Shown here: positions 16,476 through 24,939 of the stretch, one piece after another | Layout: each line of letters starts with the position of its first letter | How positions within the stretch are numbered: the stretch's first letter is position 1 | Origin: Vibrio cincinnatiensis DSM 19608 | GTDB lineage: Bacteria; Pseudomonadota; Gammaproteobacteria; Enterobacterales; Vibrionaceae | Direction: 5' to 3' | Length of the DNA stretch: 32,081 bases | Assembly: GCF_900167345.1 (NCBI RefSeq) | Contig: NZ_FUXB01000022.1 | Location: forward strand, 1 to 32,081 | Position numbers and translations under genes: made by a program | The notes under the pieces: generated by a model | Told to the model about the DNA's origin: nothing | The model's input: the letters and a program-made list of their open reading frames with translations, nothing else | The model's database searches: none

Positions 16476-17353
16476 TGCGTTACATAGATCCAAATCTTAT
16501 TGACCAGTGCAAGCCTGCTAACTGGGACGTTAATTCACAACGATGGGCACAAAGAGTACAACGAGCTGCTGACAAGTCTGCTGAAATTAAATCAATTGGC
16601 AGTAAGTGGAGTGACTTTAAACCTAAGTTCATTCGCGAGTTTGGGGATAAATGTTGGTACTCGGAGGTTCCGAGAATAGGTACAGATTTTGATGTCGACC
16701 ATTTTAGACCCAAAGGTGATGTAAAAATTTCAAAGCAGTCTTATGCTACTCGATTAGTTCATGGGGTAAGCCAAAAGCACCCAGGATACTGGTGGTTAGC
16801 ATTTGAAGCGAAGAACTATAGGTACGCTTGCATTGAGGCGAACCGGCCAAGAGCGAATGGAGGTAAGCATGATTACTTTCCGCTTATGGATGAAGCAACG
16901 CGAGTTTGGAACTGTTGTAATATCGCTGCTCACGGGATGGAGGACGTTAAGCTTTTAGATCCATGTTGTCCAATGGATGTTACCTTGGTTTCTTATGTGC
17001 AAAATCCAGGTGCAGTTATGTCTCGCTATAGCGAAATATCGCACCCCGATGAATACTCTCGTGTTCGTGAGAGTGCGAAAAGATATAACCTCAACAGTAA
17101 AACGATTAAGGGTGCGAGAAACGAAGTCATCAAGAAAGTGAAGGATTCATTACAGTTCATAGAGCAACACGCATCTCTTCCCCCAGAATCGCAAGCCATA
17201 ATGAATGGCTTTTTGGCTACAATGGAACAGAACTTGGTTGATGCTTGCAATCGAAAGTCCGCTTTTTCTGCGACAGCCGTAGCCTTTGTTCGCGAGAAAA
17301 AGCACGAGCCTTGGTTAGCCAATCTATTGCCACGGCTTGATCTGTCAGATTAA
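16475..17353 (+). CDS. ptuB: HNH endonuclease, PtuB-like
   Basis: 292 residues. The HNH core reads CWYSE (Cys60-Glu64) and DVDHFRPKG (Asp75-His76), then YWWLAFEAKNYRYACIEANR with the family Asn (Asn114), and LLDPCCP near 160. In many PtuB-like proteins the first motif is CxYCE; here the second Cys is Ser, a variant I believe is common in one branch. It would be the DNA- or tRNA-cutting partner of the ATPase. GTG start in TAGTG shared with the upstream stop. The last four bases overlap the end of the convergent integrase gene, so the nuclease is the last gene of the mrr-hsd-ptu run and abuts the integration module. Confidence 0.75.
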   Translation: MRYIDPNLIDQCKPANWDVNSQRWAQRVQRAADKSAEIKSIGSKWSDFKPKFIREFGDKCWYSEVPRIGTDFDVDHFRPKGDVKISKQSYATRLVHGVSQKHPGYWWLAFEAKNYRYACIEANRPRANGGKHDYFPLMDEATRVWNCCNIAAHGMEDVKLLDPCCPMDVTLVSYVQNPGAVMSRYSEISHPDEYSRVRESAKRYNLNSKTIKGARNEVIKKVKDSLQFIEQHASLPPESQAIMNGFLATMEQNLVDACNRKSAFSATAVAFVREKKHEPWLANLLPRLDLSD

Positions 17354-18588
17354 ATCACTTTTAACTGCTTAGTTCCTGTTACAGAGAGGCTGCCTCTGGC
17401 GGCCTCTTCTATATGCTCGCTCCACCAGCTCATCATTGGGCGGTGGCGTTCAAGGTAGTCAGTCCGGTTATAGGCGCTACGTACTTGGTTATCATCAACG
17501 TGGGCTAGTGATGCCTCTATTAAGTCACGGTCAAAGCCTTGTTCGTTGAGTGTGGTACTCGCTAGCGAGCGTAGACCGTGGCTAACTAATCTTCCTGCAA
17601 AACCCATACGTTTCAGAGCCATATTTGCCGTTTGGCTGTTACATGGTTTCTTTGGATCGCGATCTGAAGGAAAGATAAATTCACGATGGCCGCTTATCGG
17701 TTTCATTACTTCTAATAGCGCCAGCATCTGCTCTGTGAGCGGGATGCGGTGCTCTCTTCTTTTTTTCATTCTTTCAGCAGGAATGGTCCATATCCTTTCT
17801 TCCCACTCAATCTCATCCCATCTAGCGCCTGAAGCTTCAGAAGGCCGTGTCATGGTGTGAAGTTGCCACTCAATTAAACAACGAGTGGTACGCTTTATAC
17901 TGGCATTGGCGATAGCTCCCATGAGCTCAGGGAGTTCTGTCGGTGCCAACGCTGCCATATTTTCTTTTTTGGGCTTTTTGAAAGCCGCACGAATACCGGT
18001 CAACGGGTTGGCTTGGATGAGGCCACAGTTGGCAGAATAGTTCATTACCTCATTCAGTCTTTGAATTAAGCGCTTAACCGTTTCTAGGCTACCCTTGGCC
18101 TCTATTGGCTTAAGAAGGTCTATGACTTGTGGTGCAGTAATTTGTTTAACCGGTGTATCAGCAAGGGAGGGGAAAATGTGCAAATCAAGAGAACGCCAAA
18201 TATCAACGGCATAGTCAGGAGTGATATCGTGCTTTTTGATTTCAAACCATTCTTTAGAAACGTTCAAAAATGTATGTTCATGAATCGCTTTGTGTTCCTG
18301 TAACTTTCGCTCTTTATGTTCCTGAGGATCAATTCTTTGTGCGATCAACCCTCTTGCTTCTAGAGCACTTTTTCGTGCTTGTACAAGAGAAACATCTGGA
18401 TAGCGTCCTAAGTTGAGATTTGCTCGTTTGCCATTTGTTGGTCTGTAGTAATTGAGTTGCCATTGTTTAGAGCCACTTGGCAAAACCCGTAGCTTTAGAC
18501 CTTGGCCGTCAACAAGGCTGTACTCTTTTTCCTTGGGCTTCGCATTTTTGACTTCTGTTGCGGTGAGCGGTTTCGTTTGTCTAGGCAT
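17350..18588 (-). CDS. P4-type tyrosine integrase of the ssrA island
   Basis: 412 residues from ATG 18588 (MPRQTKPLTATEVKNAKPKE); an upstream in-frame TTG at 18600 is less likely. Residues 1-90 are the DUF4102 arm-binding domain. The catalytic set is complete: Arg248 (TMTRPSEASGARW), the Lys-rich segment MKKRREHRIPL, His337 and Arg340 (HGLR), His363 (LAHVDD) and nucleophile Tyr373 (AYNRTDYL). This family integrates genomic islands at tRNA and tmRNA genes, and ssrA lies 165 bases upstream on the same strand, as expected for integration at the ssrA 3' end. The gene appears intact, so excision may still be possible if a distal att site exists. AGGAAC repeats around its start may be operator or arm sites. 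Confidence 0.93.
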   Translation of the reverse strand: MPRQTKPLTATEVKNAKPKEKEYSLVDGQGLKLRVLPSGSKQWQLNYYRPTNGKRANLNLGRYPDVSLVQARKSALEARGLIAQRIDPQEHKERKLQEHKAIHEHTFLNVSKEWFEIKKHDITPDYAVDIWRSLDLHIFPSLADTPVKQITAPQVIDLLKPIEAKGSLETVKRLIQRLNEVMNYSANCGLIQANPLTGIRAAFKKPKKENMAALAPTELPELMGAIANASIKRTTRCLIEWQLHTMTRPSEASGARWDEIEWEERIWTIPAERMKKRREHRIPLTEQMLALLEVMKPISGHREFIFPSDRDPKKPCNSQTANMALKRMGFAGRLVSHGLRSLASTTLNEQGFDRDLIEASLAHVDDNQVRSAYNRTDYLERHRPMMSWWSEHIEEAARGSLSVTGTKQLKVI

Positions 18589-18591
18589 GTT

Positions 18592-18628
18592 AGGAACCAA
18601 AAATAAGGAACATAATACTAAGGTTCCT
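18592..18628. repeat. AGGAAC repeats at the integrase start
   Basis: AGGAAC occurs at 18592-18597 and 18606-18611, and its inverse GTTCCT at 18623-18628 (11-bp spacer within the inverted pair). The cluster covers the start and leader of the integrase gene and could be a binding site for a regulator or excisionase-like protein. Confidence 0.4.
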
Positions 18629-18661
18629 ACAATGGTTACTAAAAGTCAAAGATGTAGTGAA

Positions 18662-18736
18662 ACGTCCTGAGACACCATGATACTCTAAGCTGTTGATTTT
18701 TGGTTGTTATAGGCAAGAAAAAAGACGTCCTGAGAC
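18662..18736. repeat. 12-bp direct repeat spanning the ssrA/island junction
   Basis: ACGTCCTGAGAC occurs at 18662-18673 and again at 18725-18736; the second copy lies inside the ssrA terminator hairpin. The two copies are 63 bases apart, between the integrase gene and ssrA. They may be a remnant of the attachment region or integrase sites. Confidence 0.45.
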
Positions 18737-18742
18737 GTCTTT
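18718..18742 (-). terminator. Intrinsic terminator of ssrA
   Basis: On the minus strand the tmRNA is followed 11 bases later by a perfect 9-bp stem (AAAGACGTC / GACGTCTTT) with a 4-base loop, then a run of T residues (AAAAAA on the plus strand at 18718-18723). Confidence 0.8.
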
Positions 18743-18753
18743 AAACTATGAAT

Positions 18754-19121
18754 TGGTGGAGCTGGCGGGATTTGAACCCGCGTCCGAAAATCATTCATCA
18801 TTGGTACTACATGCTTAGTCGATCTTTAATTTCGCCACCCACCTGCGAACCGACACGCGAATGAATGACTAACCTGAATTATAATTCGCCGTTCATCTCT
18901 CAGGTGGGAAAATCCGGGCTAGCGCGTTTGGTTTTGACTCTCTGTTATTCCCCGTCTTACGTGCGGAAGCTAGGGCAGAGAGGCTCTTAGCAGGGTATTA
19001 AGCTGCTAGTGCGTAGTTTTCGTCGTTTGCGACTATTTTTTTGCGGTTTGTTAACGAGGCCTACCGCACCTCGGCATGCACCTCAGACTGCAAAATTCCC
19101 GTCGAATCCAGAATCAGCCCC
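18754..19121 (-). ncRNA. ssrA: Transfer-messenger RNA (tmRNA)
   Basis: 368 nt. The 5' end GGGGCTGATTCTGGATTCGA pairs with the 3' end TCCCGCCAGCTCCACCA; the CCA is encoded. The T-arm reads GGGTTCAAATCCC. The tag frame at 18998-19030 translates as ANDENYALAA followed by TAA, with the usual resume GCA codon. With SmpB it rescues stalled ribosomes and tags the unfinished protein for proteases. Its 3' end is the integration site of the island: the integrase gene starts 165 bases downstream. Confidence 0.97.
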
Positions 19122-19136
19122 AGAGGTAGTTGGTGC

Positions 19137-19164
19137 ATAGTACCAGAATCAAAGACTCTGTCTA
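19137..19164 (-). promoter_or_regulatory. Candidate sigma-70 promoter of ssrA
   Basis: On the minus strand TAGACA (19164-19159) and TACTAT (19142-19137) are separated by 16 bases. Initiation about 7 bases later would leave a short 5' leader for RNase P to remove before position 19121. Confidence 0.5.
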
Positions 19165-19170
19165 GCATCA

Positions 19171-19193
19171 ATTGGTTAAGTCATTGGTTAAGT
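19171..19193. repeat. Tandem 12-bp repeat upstream of the ssrA promoter
   Basis: ATTGGTTAAGT occurs at 19171-19181 and 19183-19193 (period 12), followed by a partial third unit GGTTA. It lies between the smpB stop and the ssrA promoter, where it could act as an upstream element or protein site. Confidence 0.5.
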
Positions 19194-19201
19194 GGTTACA
19201 A

Positions 19202-19687
19202 TTAACGCAATGCACTTTTCATGACTCGCGCTTTTTGGCGCTGCCAATCTTTATCTTTTAGATCATCTCGCTTATCGTGCAGCTTTTTACCTTTAGCCAC
19301 ACCAATTTTCAGTTTGACCCAAGAACGCGACCAATACAAAGAGAGGGCGACAAGCGTCATTCCTTCGCGGTTAATGCGACCAAATAAATTGTCTAACTCA
19401 CGGCGTGAAAGCAGTAACTTTCTAACACGAGTTGGGTTCGCCACGACATGAGTGGAAGCTTGCTGCAATGGTGTAATGCTCATTCCAGAGATAAAAGCCT
19501 CTCCGTCTCGCAAGAAAACATAGCTTTCTGCAATATTGGCTTTTCCTTGGCGAAGAGATTTTACTTCCCAGCCTTGAAGCTCCAACCCTGCTTCTACGTC
19601 ATCTTCAATGAAGTATTCATGGCGAGCTTTTTTATTGAGCGCGATAGTGTTGCTACCCGCTTTTTTCGTTGATTTTTTCTTTACCAT
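19202..19687 (-). CDS. smpB: SsrA-binding protein SmpB
   Basis: 161 residues from ATG 19687 ([20 protein letters not shown]); the frame extends to a TTG at 19714, but the ATG matches known SmpB starts. The OB-fold core is clear: [20 protein letters not shown], then [12 protein letters not shown], and the basic end [20 protein letters not shown]. It binds tmRNA and brings it to stalled ribosomes. It lies directly upstream of ssrA on the same strand, the common gammaproteobacterial order. A TATAAT at about 19696-19701 sits just before the ATG and would give a very short leader, so another promoter may exist upstream. Confidence 0.95.
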   Translation of the reverse strand: MVKKKSTKKAGSNTIALNKKARHEYFIEDDVEAGLELQGWEVKSLRQGKANIAESYVFLRDGEAFISGMSITPLQQASTHVVANPTRVRKLLLSRRELDNLFGRINREGMTLVALSLYWSRSWVKLKIGVAKGKKLHDKRDDLKDKDWQRQKARVMKSALR

Positions 19688-19816
19688 AGTGGGTGCATTA
19701 TACGGATTGGTCAAAAGTAAGGGAATGTTTTTCTTGATGTAGCATAAGGATATCGTTCAATAACTTCAAGCGCTTCAAAGAGTACTCTTAATTATGCTGT
19801 GTTAGCGGTTCTCAAC

Positions 19817-19845
19817 TTGAGGTGTACAGGGGATAAACGTACAAT
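19817..19845 (+). promoter_or_regulatory. Candidate sigma-70 promoter of ratA-rnfH
   Basis: TTGAGG (19817-19822) and TACAAT (19840-19845) are separated by 17 bases, 41 bases before the ratA start. The spacer and -10 contain a GTAC-N11-GTAC inverted repeat. Confidence 0.55.
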
Positions 19846-19886
19846 CAGCCGCAATCGTGGTTTAGGGTTTTATAAAGGGGATAACA

Positions 19887-20321
19887 ATGAAGCAAGTGAG
19901 TCGTTCTGCTCTGGTTGCTTTTAGTGCAGAGCAAATGTTTCATTTGGTTAATGATGTGGAAAGTTATCCAGATTTTTTGCCCGGTTGTTCTGGAACGCGA
20001 GTGCTGGAGTCTTCTTCAGATAAAATGGTGGCTTCTGTCGATGTTTCGAAAGCAGGGATTAGTAAAACTTTTACAACGGAAAACCACTTGAATCACGGTC
20101 AATCAATTATTATGCATTTGGTGGATGGGCCCTTTCAGACCTTACGGGGAGGATGGTTTTTTACTCCGTTGGATGAACAAGCGTGTAAGGTTGAGTTGAA
20201 ACTGGAATTTGAATTTTCCAGTAAAATGATTGAGCTTGCTTTTGGAAAAGTTTTCAATGAGCTGACCAGTAATATGGTGAATGCCTTTACTAAGCGAGCC
20301 AAACAGGTATATGCGGTATGA
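19887..20321 (+). CDS. ratA: RatA / Coq10-like START-domain protein
   Basis: 144 residues, the normal family length. A polyketide cyclase/START fold: [20 protein letters not shown], then [20 protein letters not shown]. In E. coli the homologue is described as RatA, which binds 50S subunits and blocks 70S formation; the same family includes Coq10, a ubiquinone-binding protein, and that is an equally likely role in normal growth. Ribosome-binding site AAAGGGG. Its stop overlaps the rnfH start as ATGA, so the two genes form an operon. Confidence 0.93.
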   Translation: MKQVSRSALVAFSAEQMFHLVNDVESYPDFLPGCSGTRVLESSSDKMVASVDVSKAGISKTFTTENHLNHGQSIIMHLVDGPFQTLRGGWFFTPLDEQACKVELKLEFEFSSKMIELAFGKVFNELTSNMVNAFTKRAKQVYAV

Positions 20322-20635
20322 GTATTGAATCTGAAATGATACATGTTGAGGTAGTGTACGCTTTACCTCATGAGCAGCGGGTGATCACTTTAGTGGTGCA
20401 TCAGTCTATGACGGTGGAAGAGATCATTCGGGAGTCGGGGATTTTACAAGCATTTCCAGATATTGATTTGGCTAAAAATAAAGTGGGGGTTTTTAGCCGT
20501 AACGTAAAACTTGATGCGACAGTGCGAGATCATGATCGAATTGAAATTTATCGCCCTTTATTAGCTGATCCGAAAGAAATTCGCCGCAAGCGTGCCGAGC
20601 AAGCCAAGACGGAAAAAAATCATACAACCAAGTAA
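20318..20635 (+). CDS. rnfH: RnfH family protein (UPF0125)
   Basis: 105 residues with a ubiquitin-like beta-grasp pattern ([52 protein letters not shown]). Function is not established; the name comes from an association with rnf genes in some bacteria. It overlaps ratA by four bases and is convergent with bamE. Residues after 88 are basic and polar. Hairpins at 20655-20685 and 20737-20755 lie between it and bamE. Confidence 0.9.
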   Translation: MSIESEMIHVEVVYALPHEQRVITLVVHQSMTVEEIIRESGILQAFPDIDLAKNKVGVFSRNVKLDATVRDHDRIEIYRPLLADPKEIRRKRAEQAKTEKNHTTK

Positions 20636-20654
20636 AGTGATTCGGATGAGCAAT

Positions 20655-20755
20655 TCCCGATGACGCTAAGCAGGCATGATCGGGACGCTTGTATGATACG
20701 GTTGGTCGTATGGTTATCGCCAGTTAAAATACCCATTAGGCTCTTGTCGAGCCTA
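20655..20755. other. Two hairpins in the rnfH/bamE convergent spacer
   Basis: TCCCGAT (20655-20661) pairs with ATCGGGA (20679-20685), and TAGGCTC (20737-20743) with GAGCCTA (20749-20755). Neither has a T-run, so they are not standard intrinsic terminators, but they may slow or protect the converging transcripts. Confidence 0.35.
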
Positions 20756-20771
20756 CATCGATGAGCCTTCT

Positions 20772-21131
20772 CTAGTTTATACTTTCAAAGAAGGCATCAC
20801 TTTGTTGAAAATCTCCCGAAATGGTTACTAATGTTCCGGAGTCATTGAAGTCAACGATCAAATTCTTCTGAACAGAGGGGTTATGCCCTGGTGTATGGTG
20901 GTAAACGTAATACCAAGTATTCGGGTAACCATTTTCAATCAGCATCGGCGAACCGAGAACGAAACGAACTTGCTCCTTGGTCATGCCAAATTTCAATTGT
21001 TCTACCGCTTGCTGTTCAACATAATTACCTTGGTTAATATCGATTCGGTATACCAATCGTTCAAGGACAGAGCAGCCGGATAACATGGTGACTGCGAGGG
21101 GGATGGCAACAAGCCACTTAGTTAACTGCAT
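20772..21131 (-). CDS. bamE: Outer membrane assembly lipoprotein BamE
   Basis: 119 residues. A lipoprotein signal ends in the lipobox LSGC (Cys20). The mature part carries the BamE/SmpA motif [20 protein letters not shown], then NTWYYVYHH. It is the small lipoprotein of the BAM complex, which inserts beta-barrel proteins into the outer membrane. It is convergent with rnfH and lies downstream of recN on the same strand, separated by the recN terminator. Confidence 0.95.
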   Translation of the reverse strand: MQLTKWLVAIPLAVTMLSGCSVLERLVYRIDINQGNYVEQQAVEQLKFGMTKEQVRFVLGSPMLIENGYPNTWYYVYHHTPGHNPSVQKNLIVDFNDSGTLVTISGDFQQSDAFFESIN

Positions 21132-21179
21132 ATTAAAATTCTACTGCCAGTAAGAGTCAAAACTAGGTTGATAATAAAC

Positions 21180-21221
21180 AAGCTCCGAGCAGATGTAAAA
21201 ACTTCACTTAGCTCAGAGCTT
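21180..21221 (-). terminator. Hairpin terminator after recN
   Basis: AAGCTC-c-GAGC (21180-21190) pairs with GCTC-a-GAGCTT (21211-21221), ten pairs with one mismatch and a 20-base loop. On the minus strand it is followed by TGTTTATTAT, downstream of the recN stop. Confidence 0.5.
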
Positions 21222-21276
21222 ATTAAGACTACGAATTTTGAATTAGGTTGCAAAGATTCATCTAACTGGTTAACTT

Positions 21277-22941
21277 TTAAGCAGCGATCAATAACTCTTT
21301 AGCATTAGCGAGCGTCGATTCTGTTATTTGACTCCCACCAAGTAAACGGGCCAATTCAGCGACTCGTTGTTCAGCATTCAATTTTATCATTTGTGTTTCT
21401 GTCTTACCGGCTTTGGTTTGTTTTGCCACAAACAATTGATGATGTCCGCAGCCCGCAACTTGAGGAAGATGGGTGACACAGAGTACCTGAGTCGATTCCC
21501 CTAATTTTCTTAGCATCTTTCCAACAACGGCGGCGGTTGGCCCCGAAATACCGACATCGACCTCATCAAAGATAAGGCTAGGTGTATCGACTTTCTGGGC
21601 CGTAATGACCTGAATAGCAAGGGAAATTCGAGAGAGTTCACCACCCGAGGCGACTTTGGCAATGGGTTGTAATGGCTGTCCTAGGTTTGTTGAAACTAAG
21701 AATGTGACATCATCAAATCCCAGTGGGGATGGCTGACCATTTTGTTGATTCACATTAATTTTAAATTGGGCTTTTTCCATACTGAGCTCATGCATGCTCA
21801 AGCTAATCAATTTATCGAGTTCTTTAGCATAGCGGCAGCGAGACTTATGCAGTTTTTCTGCGCTGCTGAAGAAGGTTTGATAGTGATGGTTTAGCGCTTC
21901 TTCTTGCTCTTGTATCTTTTCTTCTGAACTATCGATCTCAGCCATATGCTGCAGTAAAGCTTGATGATGTGCGTAAAGCTCCTCAGGGAGTACATGATGC
22001 TTACGTGCTAATGAAAGTACTCGTGAATAGCGTTCTTCTACATAGGCCATTCGTTCAGGGTCAACATCAATATTATCAAGGTAAGCACGTAGTTCATTAT
22101 TGGCTTCCTCTAATTGAACCCCTGCTTCACTTAGCATAGTGGGAATATGGGCTAAGTGATTATCCATGTCGGCAAGTTCAATCACCGTTTGGCTGACGGA
22201 TTGAAGTAAGTTGAGTATGTTGACTTCCTCACCTTCATAAAGCAAATTGATGGCTTTTTGACAACAGATGGCGAGATCACCGCTGTTGGCTAAACGTTTA
22301 TGTTCTTGCTCTAATTCTGGAAATTCCTCTTCACCGAGCGCTAATTCATTCAGTTCTTTCATTTGATAGTCGAGCAACTGGAGTTGAGCTTGATTTTGTT
22401 GGCGGTTTTCTCGCAATTGTTTGAGGTTATTATGGGCTTGGCGCCAATGTTGATAGGCAAGGTGAGTTTGTTTTAAAAGATCATGGTGACCGGCGTACTG
22501 GTCCAACATGGTCAGTTGTTGTTCGGGTTTCATTAATAGTTGATGGGCGTGTTGTCCATGAATATTAATAAGTAATTGTCCAAGAGATTTTAGTTGAGAA
22601 AGTGGGACGGGACTTCCATTAATGAAAGCTCTAGAGCGCCCATCTTTATTGATCATGCGGCGAAGAATGCATTCTTGACCATCAAGTAAGTCATTATCTT
22701 CTAACCAGCGAGTAGCGTGTAGGTTGTTATCAAGCAGAAAAGCGGCGCTTACTTCGGTTTTCTCTTCATTTTGACGAACCATACTGGCTTCGGCTCGTCC
22801 ACCAAGACACAAGCTAAGTGCATCAATAGCGATGGACTTACCCGCTCCCGTTTCTCCGGTAATGGTTGTCATTCCTTTTGATAGTTCAAGCTGAAGAGAT
22901 TTTACAATAGCAAAGTTATTTACACTTAAATGAGCCAGCAT
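21277..22941 (-). CDS. recN: DNA repair protein RecN
   Basis: 554 residues from ATG 22941 ([20 protein letters not shown]), matching the usual 553; the frame extends to a TTG at 22965 inside a LexA-like box, which is unlikely as a start. SMC-like: Walker A GETGAGKS (29-36), long coiled coils in the middle, signature [12 protein letters not shown], Walker [16 protein letters not shown]. It holds broken DNA ends together for RecA-dependent double-strand break repair. AGGT precedes the ATG. Three LexA-box-like sequences just upstream show that it belongs to the SOS regulon. Confidence 0.96.
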   Translation of the reverse strand: MLAHLSVNNFAIVKSLQLELSKGMTTITGETGAGKSIAIDALSLCLGGRAEASMVRQNEEKTEVSAAFLLDNNLHATRWLEDNDLLDGQECILRRMINKDGRSRAFINGSPVPLSQLKSLGQLLINIHGQHAHQLLMKPEQQLTMLDQYAGHHDLLKQTHLAYQHWRQAHNNLKQLRENRQQNQAQLQLLDYQMKELNELALGEEEFPELEQEHKRLANSGDLAICCQKAINLLYEGEEVNILNLLQSVSQTVIELADMDNHLAHIPTMLSEAGVQLEEANNELRAYLDNIDVDPERMAYVEERYSRVLSLARKHHVLPEELYAHHQALLQHMAEIDSSEEKIQEQEEALNHHYQTFFSSAEKLHKSRCRYAKELDKLISLSMHELSMEKAQFKINVNQQNGQPSPLGFDDVTFLVSTNLGQPLQPIAKVASGGELSRISLAIQVITAQKVDTPSLIFDEVDVGISGPTAAVVGKMLRKLGESTQVLCVTHLPQVAGCGHHQLFVAKQTKAGKTETQMIKLNAEQRVAELARLLGGSQITESTLANAKELLIAA

Positions 22942-22949
22942 TTTAGCAC

Positions 22950-22965
22950 CTGTACATTTTAACAA
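22950..22965. promoter_or_regulatory. LexA-box-like site, proximal to recN
   Basis: CTGT-N8-ACAA, one mismatch to the LexA consensus CTGT-N8-ACAG, 9 bases before the recN ATG. Confidence 0.5.
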
Positions 22966-22967
22966 TA

Positions 22968-22983
22968 CTGTATAAAGACTCAG
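22968..22983. promoter_or_regulatory. LexA-box-like site, middle
   Basis: CTGT-N8-TCAG, one mismatch to CTGT-N8-ACAG, between the two other boxes. Confidence 0.55.
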
Positions 22984-22989
22984 TATATA

Positions 22990-23005
22990 CTGTTTCTTTA
23001 TACAG
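22990..23005. promoter_or_regulatory. LexA box upstream of recN
   Basis: CTGTTTCTTTATACAG fits CTGT-N8-ACAG perfectly. With the two weaker sites it resembles the multi-box SOS control of recN in E. coli. Confidence 0.85.
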
Positions 23006-23057
23006 TAAAGTTGTCTAGGTGAAAATTTTTACGCTGCATAATGAAGTGTGAGCTTTC

Positions 23058-23942
23058 TCAAAACAGTTTACTCGACCATCCTAGCTTTTCACGTAAAACA
23101 TGGTAGTAACTGTAATCTTGAGGGTGAATCAGTTTCAAAACATTAGCACTTTGGTAAATATGAACTTCATCGCCTGGGGATACGGGTAATGATACTTGTC
23201 CATCACAACTGACTTCTTGTGTTCCTCGGTTATCAGGGGATACCACTAGTTTTATACGGCGATTGCCATCAACGACGAGAGGTCGACAAGAAAGAGTATG
23301 GGGAAACATTGGAACCAATGTGATTGCATTTAGGCTGGGAGATAAAATCGGCCCCCCTCCTGATAATGAATATGCAGTAGATCCTGTAGGGGTGGAAATA
23401 ATTAAGCCATCAGAACGTTGAGAAAACGCAAAATTATCATCAATATAGACTTCAAACTCAATCATATGAGCAATTTTACCAGGGTGTAGTACGGCTTCAT
23501 TCAGGGCTGAGTTATGGCTTTTAACTTGTCCGTGACGATGGATTTCAGCTTCAAGCAAAAATCGGGTTTCTTGCAAATAATGCCCATCTAGTACGCTGCC
23601 CAACTCGTTTTGAAAATTGTCAGGGTTAAGATCGGTTAAAAAGCCTAAATTACCTCGGTTAACACCGATGACGGAGATGTCGAAACGGGAAAGGACACGA
23701 GCAGCCCCTAGCATATTGCCATCACCGCCTACGACAATGGCTAAATCGGCTTTATTTCCTAATTCAATGAGGCTGGCAAAGTGTTCTTGAGGAATATCCG
23801 TTAGAATTTCACGTAAGCGGTCATCAATAAAGACAGACTTTCCGAGTGCAGTAAGCCAGAGATAAATCTCTTTATGTGTTTGAATAGCTTGTTGATCTCT
23901 TGGCTTACCAATGATAGCGATCACGTCAAATGGATTTTTCAT
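23058..23942 (-). CDS. nadK: NAD kinase
   Basis: 294 residues. Phosphorylates NAD to NADP. The nucleotide-binding GGDGNML lies at 72-78 (Asp74) and the second conserved block [16 protein letters not shown] near 185-200, followed by [21 protein letters not shown] 23942. It is divergent from grpE and sits upstream of recN on the same strand with a 116-base gap holding the LexA boxes, so recN has its own promoter. Gene order nadK-recN-bamE is typical of Vibrio and relatives. Confidence 0.96.
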   Translation of the reverse strand: MKNPFDVIAIIGKPRDQQAIQTHKEIYLWLTALGKSVFIDDRLREILTDIPQEHFASLIELGNKADLAIVVGGDGNMLGAARVLSRFDISVIGVNRGNLGFLTDLNPDNFQNELGSVLDGHYLQETRFLLEAEIHRHGQVKSHNSALNEAVLHPGKIAHMIEFEVYIDDNFAFSQRSDGLIISTPTGSTAYSLSGGGPILSPSLNAITLVPMFPHTLSCRPLVVDGNRRIKLVVSPDNRGTQEVSCDGQVSLPVSPGDEVHIYQSANVLKLIHPQDYSYYHVLREKLGWSSKLF

Positions 23943-23963
23943 ACGCTTTCCAACCGAATTAGG

Positions 23964-23991
23964 CTTGAATCAGATTTCATCATCCCCATAA
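23964..23991 (+). promoter_or_regulatory. Sigma-32 heat-shock promoter of grpE
   Basis: CTTGAA (23964-23969), a 14-base spacer, then CCCCAT (23984-23989), an excellent match to the sigma-32 consensus (CTTGAA / CCCCAT-T). Confidence 0.85.
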
Positions 23992-24086
23992 TAAAGGCAA
24001 GTTACGCTTTTATGCGAATTTTTGTGTCAGGAAACGAAGATAATTTGATTCTTAAACACAGTCGTGATGAGAATTCTGGAGATATC

Positions 24087-24695
24087 ATGAGCAACGAAGA
24101 GAATAAAATCAAAGAGGAAGAGCTGCAGCAAGAGGCGGTAGAAGTAGAAGCGGACGTCGTAGGCAGTGATGAAGATATCGATTGGAATCAAGATGTTGAA
24201 GCAGAAGTGTTAGATGAGCAAGAAAGCAAAATTGCTCAATTAGAAGCAGCTTTGCTGGCCAGTGAAGCTCGGATTAAAGAGCAGCAAGAAGGGGTTCTTC
24301 GCGCTCGTGCTGATGTTGAAAATATGCGTCGCCGTTCTGAGCAAGAAATTGATAAAGCCCGTAAATATGCTTTAGGGCGTTTCGTTGAAGAGTTATTACC
24401 CGTGTTGGATAACTTAGAGCGAGCGATTCAAGCGGTCGATAATGAAAATGAAGTGATTAAGCCCTTTTTGGAAGGGGTTGAGCTAACCCATAAAACCTTT
24501 GTTGATGCGGTAGCAAAATTTGGGGTAACCGTGATTAACCCAGAAGGTGAACCTTTTAACCCTGAATATCATCAGGCAATGTCTATTCAAGAAAGCCCAG
24601 ATCACGAATCGAATACAGTGATGTTTGTTATGCAAAAAGGGTATGAATTGAATGGTCGTGTGGTGCGCCCTGCGATGGTGATGGTGGCTAAATAA
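24087..24695 (+). CDS. grpE: Nucleotide exchange factor GrpE
   Basis: 202 residues from ATG 24087, preceded by TGGAGA at good spacing; the open frame extends upstream to 23874 but that part overlaps nadK and the heat-shock promoter. Residues 1-50 are acidic, 50-95 form the long helix with [20 protein letters not shown], and the C-terminal beta domain ends [14 protein letters not shown]. GrpE releases ADP from DnaK. Order grpE-dnaK-dnaJ with separate heat-shock promoters. Confidence 0.96.
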   Translation: MSNEENKIKEEELQQEAVEVEADVVGSDEDIDWNQDVEAEVLDEQESKIAQLEAALLASEARIKEQQEGVLRARADVENMRRRSEQEIDKARKYALGRFVEELLPVLDNLERAIQAVDNENEVIKPFLEGVELTHKTFVDAVAKFGVTVINPEGEPFNPEYHQAMSIQESPDHESNTVMFVMQKGYELNGRVVRPAMVMVAK

Positions 24696-24727
24696 GCCTT
24701 CATCATGAACCATCTCTTCATTGGAAA

Positions 24728-24756
24728 GAAGCGAGGTCATAAGGCTTCGCTTTTTA
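24728..24756 (+). terminator. Terminator after grpE
   Basis: AAGCGA (24729-24734) pairs with TCGCTT (24747-24752), extendable by A-T and G-U pairs, followed by a T-run (TTTTTATTAT). The stem is short, so termination may be partial. Confidence 0.5.
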
Positions 24757-24786
24757 TTATAAATTCAAAAAAATTTTCACTTTCCC

Positions 24787-24814
24787 CTTGAAAAGGGGTT
24801 CTTTGCCCCTATCT
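24787..24814 (+). promoter_or_regulatory. Sigma-32 promoter P1 of dnaK
   Basis: CTTGAA (24787-24792), a 13-base spacer, then CCCCTATCT (24806-24814). The -35 lies within an inverted repeat CCCC-N6-GGGG. Confidence 0.8.
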
Positions 24815-24861
24815 ATGGGGCATACGAGAAACAAACATCCACGTTTTTGTTTGTGAATGGG

Positions 24862-24890
24862 GTTGAAACCCAATTCTCCATCCCCACATT
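24862..24890 (+). promoter_or_regulatory. Sigma-32 promoter P2 of dnaK
   Basis: GTTGAA (24862-24867), a 14-base spacer, then CCCCACATT (24882-24890); one mismatch in the -35. Second of a tandem pair 75 bases apart. Confidence 0.65.
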
Positions 24891-24939
24891 AGGGATATAC
24901 AGCAAAACGAACATATAGAATTATTTCGGAGATAGCCTG

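Noticed and set aside
14877..17353. Retron with PtuA/PtuB-type effector
   Set aside because: No reverse transcriptase or msr/msd-like RNA is present beside the pair.
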